This document shows, one piece after another, positions 61,990-64,000 of a stretch of 64,000 nt of DNA (position 1 is the stretch's first letter; the number at the start of each line of letters is the position of its first letter). The position numbers and the translations under genes are program-made. Under the pieces are notes generated by a model. That model was not told where the DNA came from and ran no database searches. It worked only from the letters and a program-made list of their open reading frames with translations. Source of the stretch: Solibacillus sp. FSL R7-0668 (GTDB lineage: Bacteria; Bacillota; Bacilli; Bacillales_A; Planococcaceae). Location of the stretch: NCBI RefSeq assembly GCF_038006205.1, contig NZ_JBBOUU010000001.1, positions 1,862,001 through 1,926,000 of the forward strand. Direction: 5' to 3'.

Positions 61990-62679
61990 TTAGTGCAAAA
62001 TTAAAGAAAGCCGCTTATCCAGCGACTCAATGGGTGTACCTGTTTTCTGTTTTGGTTGTTTTGGCAGTTTGCTGATAAGCGAGTTAGTAACCGCCATCCT
62101 GCTAAAGATAAGACTATCCGTCAAATCTGGTGTTTCACTTTCCATGAACATGATCTTGTCTGCAAAACCAAGTTCAATGGCTTTATTCGCATTCATCCAT
62201 GATTCTGCGTCCATCAGATGGGAGAGCTTTGTTCGGGAAAGACCCGTTTTTAACTCATAGGCATTAATAATGCTTTCCTTGACCTCATCCAATAGAGCCT
62301 TTGCCCGCAACATTTCCTCACTGTCACCGATAGCAATAGTTGATGGGTTATGAATCATAAGCATGGAAACCGGGGACATATACACATCTCCACCAGCCAT
62401 TGCAATAACGGATGCCGCACTTGCCGCAAGCCCATCAATCTTTACAGTGACTTTTCCGGTATACTCCATCAGCATGTTATAAATCTGAGCTGCTGCGAAC
62501 ACATCACCACCAGGGGAATTAATCCACACCGTAATATCGCCAGTGCCTGCCAGCAATTCATCTTTAAAAATCTTAGGTGTGACCTCATCGCCCCACCACG
62601 TTTCTTCGGATATCACTCCGTTTAAATAGAGGGTACGTTCTTCATCAGAATCTCGCACCCAGTTCCAGAACTTCCTCAT
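61990..62679 (-). CDS. ClpP-like prohead protease
   Basis: A 229-residue serine peptidase of the S14 family used by phages. The oxyanion loop is WINSPGGDVFAAA (near residue 52), the nucleophile S87 is in DGLAASAASVIAMAG, and His110 is in SMLMIHNPST. It matures the capsid and lies between portal and capsid genes. It overlaps nothing; its start follows the portal stop directly. Confidence 0.94.
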   Translation of the reverse strand: MRKFWNWVRDSDEERTLYLNGVISEETWWGDEVTPKIFKDELLAGTGDITVWINSPGGDVFAAAQIYNMLMEYTGKVTVKIDGLAASAASVIAMAGGDVYMSPVSMLMIHNPSTIAIGDSEEMLRAKALLDEVKESIINAYELKTGLSRTKLSHLMDAESWMNANKAIELGFADKIMFMESETPDLTDSLIFSRMAVTNSLISKLPKQPKQKTGTPIESLDKRLSLILH

Positions 62680-63924
62680 TTACTGACCTCCTTCGGTTTT
62701 GGCAAACGCGCCTGCGTCAGCCAGTTTTGTCATATTTCCGTTAACCAGATATAAATCGCCGCCTTCCTCAGCTGGTATGCGGTTCATATCCTCCAGTTCA
62801 CGGATATCGTTGGCAGACATCCAGCCATTTTGCCGTCCTATTGCGTAGCCATTCATACGACTTTGGTAATCACCACGAAGCAGACCGTCCAAATTGAACT
62901 TGATAAACAGTGAAGTTTTTTCAGAAGGCAAAATAAGCGATTGCTGGAGACTTTGTTCCCATCGCACCACCCACGGATCGAGGGTGTATTTTACAAACTC
63001 CAACGATTGCTGCTCAATATTGGAGAAACTAGACTTCTCAAGATCACCCACCATATGGGGCGGTACTCGGAAAATCCTCGCAATCTCATTAATTTGGAAT
63101 TTCCGTGTTTCAAGAAATTGCGCTTGTTCCGGCGGGATACCAATGGCTTGAAACTTCATGCCTTCTTCCAACACAGCAATTTTGTGAGCGTTGCCTGTGC
63201 CTTGGTAGGCGCTATTCCAACTATCCTTGACCCTCTGTATATCTTTGATTACTCCTGGGTGTTCCAGCACACCTCCGGGATTAGCACCATTGGCAAAGAA
63301 TGCCGCACCGTACTCTTCAGTAGCAAGTGACATACCGATTGCATTTTTCGCCATAGCGATAGGGCTATAGCCAATGAGTCCATCAAAACCTAAGCCAGGT
63401 ATGTGTAGAACTTCATCTTTACGGAGTGTGACATAGCCACCTTTTGGGTTTAGGCCACTTTCATCAGTATCACGATAGTAGGTATAGACCAGCTCTCCGT
63501 TTGTTGCTCGACTAACTTCCATCTTGTTGGGAAGTAGGGGATAAAGTGCAACTGCCTGCCCACGACCGTTTCTGACCACCTGTGCATAGGCATTTCCCCA
63601 AAGCAAAAGATGACTCATCAGTGTTTCTCGAAACACGAATGAAGTCATCTCTGGATTTGGTTCATCATGAAGAAGGTAATACAGCGGGTGGAAAGGAATC
63701 TTTTCTTTACCTCCATCAGAACGATATCTATATACATGTAGTGGCAGTCCTGCAATTGCTTCAGCTAGTATCCTTACGCAAGCATACACCGCAGTTGCCT
63801 GCATTGCAGTACGCTCATTAACCGTTTTGCCAGATGACGTACCGCCAAACAAAAAGGAAAATGCACTGCCCACACGGTTTTGCGGTTTGTCTCTTGAACG
63901 AAATAGTCCTTTTATTAGATTCAT
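62680..63924 (-). CDS. Portal protein, HK97 family
   Basis: A 414-residue portal subunit through which DNA enters the capsid. Motifs: TAVYACVRILAEAIAGLPLHVYR, LLHDEPNPEMTSFVFRETLM, LLWGNAYAQVVRNGRG, and IARIFRVPPHMVGDLEKSSFSNIEQQ, all typical of HK97-type portals. I chose the ATG at 63924, 8 nt after GGAGG. Alternatives two and three codons earlier overlap that site. Confidence 0.94.
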   Translation of the reverse strand: MNLIKGLFRSRDKPQNRVGSAFSFLFGGTSSGKTVNERTAMQATAVYACVRILAEAIAGLPLHVYRYRSDGGKEKIPFHPLYYLLHDEPNPEMTSFVFRETLMSHLLLWGNAYAQVVRNGRGQAVALYPLLPNKMEVSRATNGELVYTYYRDTDESGLNPKGGYVTLRKDEVLHIPGLGFDGLIGYSPIAMAKNAIGMSLATEEYGAAFFANGANPGGVLEHPGVIKDIQRVKDSWNSAYQGTGNAHKIAVLEEGMKFQAIGIPPEQAQFLETRKFQINEIARIFRVPPHMVGDLEKSSFSNIEQQSLEFVKYTLDPWVVRWEQSLQQSLILPSEKTSLFIKFNLDGLLRGDYQSRMNGYAIGRQNGWMSANDIRELEDMNRIPAEEGGDLYLVNGNMTKLADAGAFAKTEGGQ

Positions 63925-63967
63925 AGGCATCACCTCCGAATATAAACATTGTGCTAACCATTAAGGT

Positions 63968-64000
63968 TTAAAAGACAATCAAACCTCGCTCGTCATACAC
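63968..64000 (-). CDS. 3' end of a phage gene (partial)
   Basis: The last 10 codons (VYDERGLIVF, then TAA) of a gene entering from the right. In this gene order the large terminase or a small gene between terminase and portal is expected, but the fragment is too short to tell. Confidence 0.4.
   Translation of the reverse strand: MYDERGLIVF

Larger units (their letters stand above)
41778..64000 (-). mobile_element. HK97-type siphovirus prophage (left part; continues to the right)
   Basis: The contiguous minus-strand genes for portal to lysis, followed by a terminator and the serine recombinase trio, form the structural and integration part of a temperate siphophage. The left limit is uncertain: I include the DUF1413 and zinc-ribbon genes as probable cargo. 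No attachment site could be recognised. Packaging, replication and regulation genes would lie beyond the right edge. Confidence 0.85.

Noticed and set aside
1-64000. CRISPR arrays, tRNA and rRNA genes
   Set aside because: No regularly spaced repeats of CRISPR type, no cloverleaf-like or rRNA-like sequence was recognised; the 38-39 bp repeats have no spacers.

Overview
The window looks like chromosomal DNA of a low-GC Gram-positive bacterium of the Bacillales, most likely a Solibacillus/Lysinibacillus-type Planococcaceae. The evidence is the plsY-parE-parC arrangement, strong GGAGG ribosome binding sites with frequent TTG/GTG starts, a GAAC-N4-GTTC LexA (DinR-type) box, a UvrX-YolD SOS operon and tandem acetate-permease/DUF485 modules. 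The species assignment is inference.

Layout. 1-5.2 kb: plsY (divergent, partial) and the topoisomerase IV operon parE-parC. 5.3-11.7 kb: a membrane-anchored unknown, an orphan SWIM zinc-finger protein, then a cluster of exported NosL-fold proteins with CxxC-type sites, a small Zn-finger-like protein and a ResA-like thioredoxin. 11.7-15.9 kb: two paralogous sodium:acetate symporter operons sharing a 12-bp promoter box. 16.4-21.1 kb: a GNAT, a ChrA chromate transporter, two related membrane-anchored unknowns (the second probably starting at ATT) and a transglutaminase-like protein. 21.3-28.4 kb: a metalloid-resistance island. It has a Cys-rich MarR regulator with a Cys-pair-tailed flavoprotein on the plus strand, and arsR-arsB-arsC-arsD-arsA-hesB-like-orf on the minus strand. 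Decayed genes flank it (a monooxygenase, a tyrosine phosphatase and an IS66 transposase). 28.8-34.4 kb: a frameshifted HTH gene, trhO, an ECF sigma/DUF4179 anti-sigma pair and the SOS operon. 34.8-38 kb: a gene graveyard after a HAD phosphatase, with fragments of DinB-fold, prolyl-hydroxylase-like, aminoglycoside nucleotidyltransferase, GNAT and HsdM genes, an intact Phd-like antitoxin and an intact GNAT. Two copies of a 38-39 bp tandem repeat flank part of it. 38.1-41.6 kb: a two-component system with an ABC-2 transporter, resembling peptide-antibiotic resistance modules.

From about 41.8 kb to the end, all on the minus strand apart from an inserted IS, lies the integration, lysis, tail and head part of an HK97-type siphovirus prophage. 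Reading from the right edge: portal, ClpP-like protease, capsid, head fibre, connector and closure proteins, gp10-like, tail terminator-like, major tail protein, tail chaperones (joined by a -1 frameshift site, A AAA AAC), tape measure, Dit, Gp37-like tail protein, fibronectin-type fibre, holin, amidase and a trio of serine recombinases. The last recombinase is split by a 1475-bp IS3-family (IS150-like) element with a 3-bp target duplication. Joining the two halves across one copy of the duplication restores a 522-codon reading frame. The prophage therefore looks structurally complete in this part but may be impaired in integration or excision.

The most unusual items are the NosL/Ig/thioredoxin surface cluster, the Cys-paired MarR-flavoprotein unit beside an ars operon that carries a HesB-like gene, the rare ATT start, the conserved promoter box of the two symporter operons, and the layered gene fragments at 28.4-29.2 and 35.6-37 kb.
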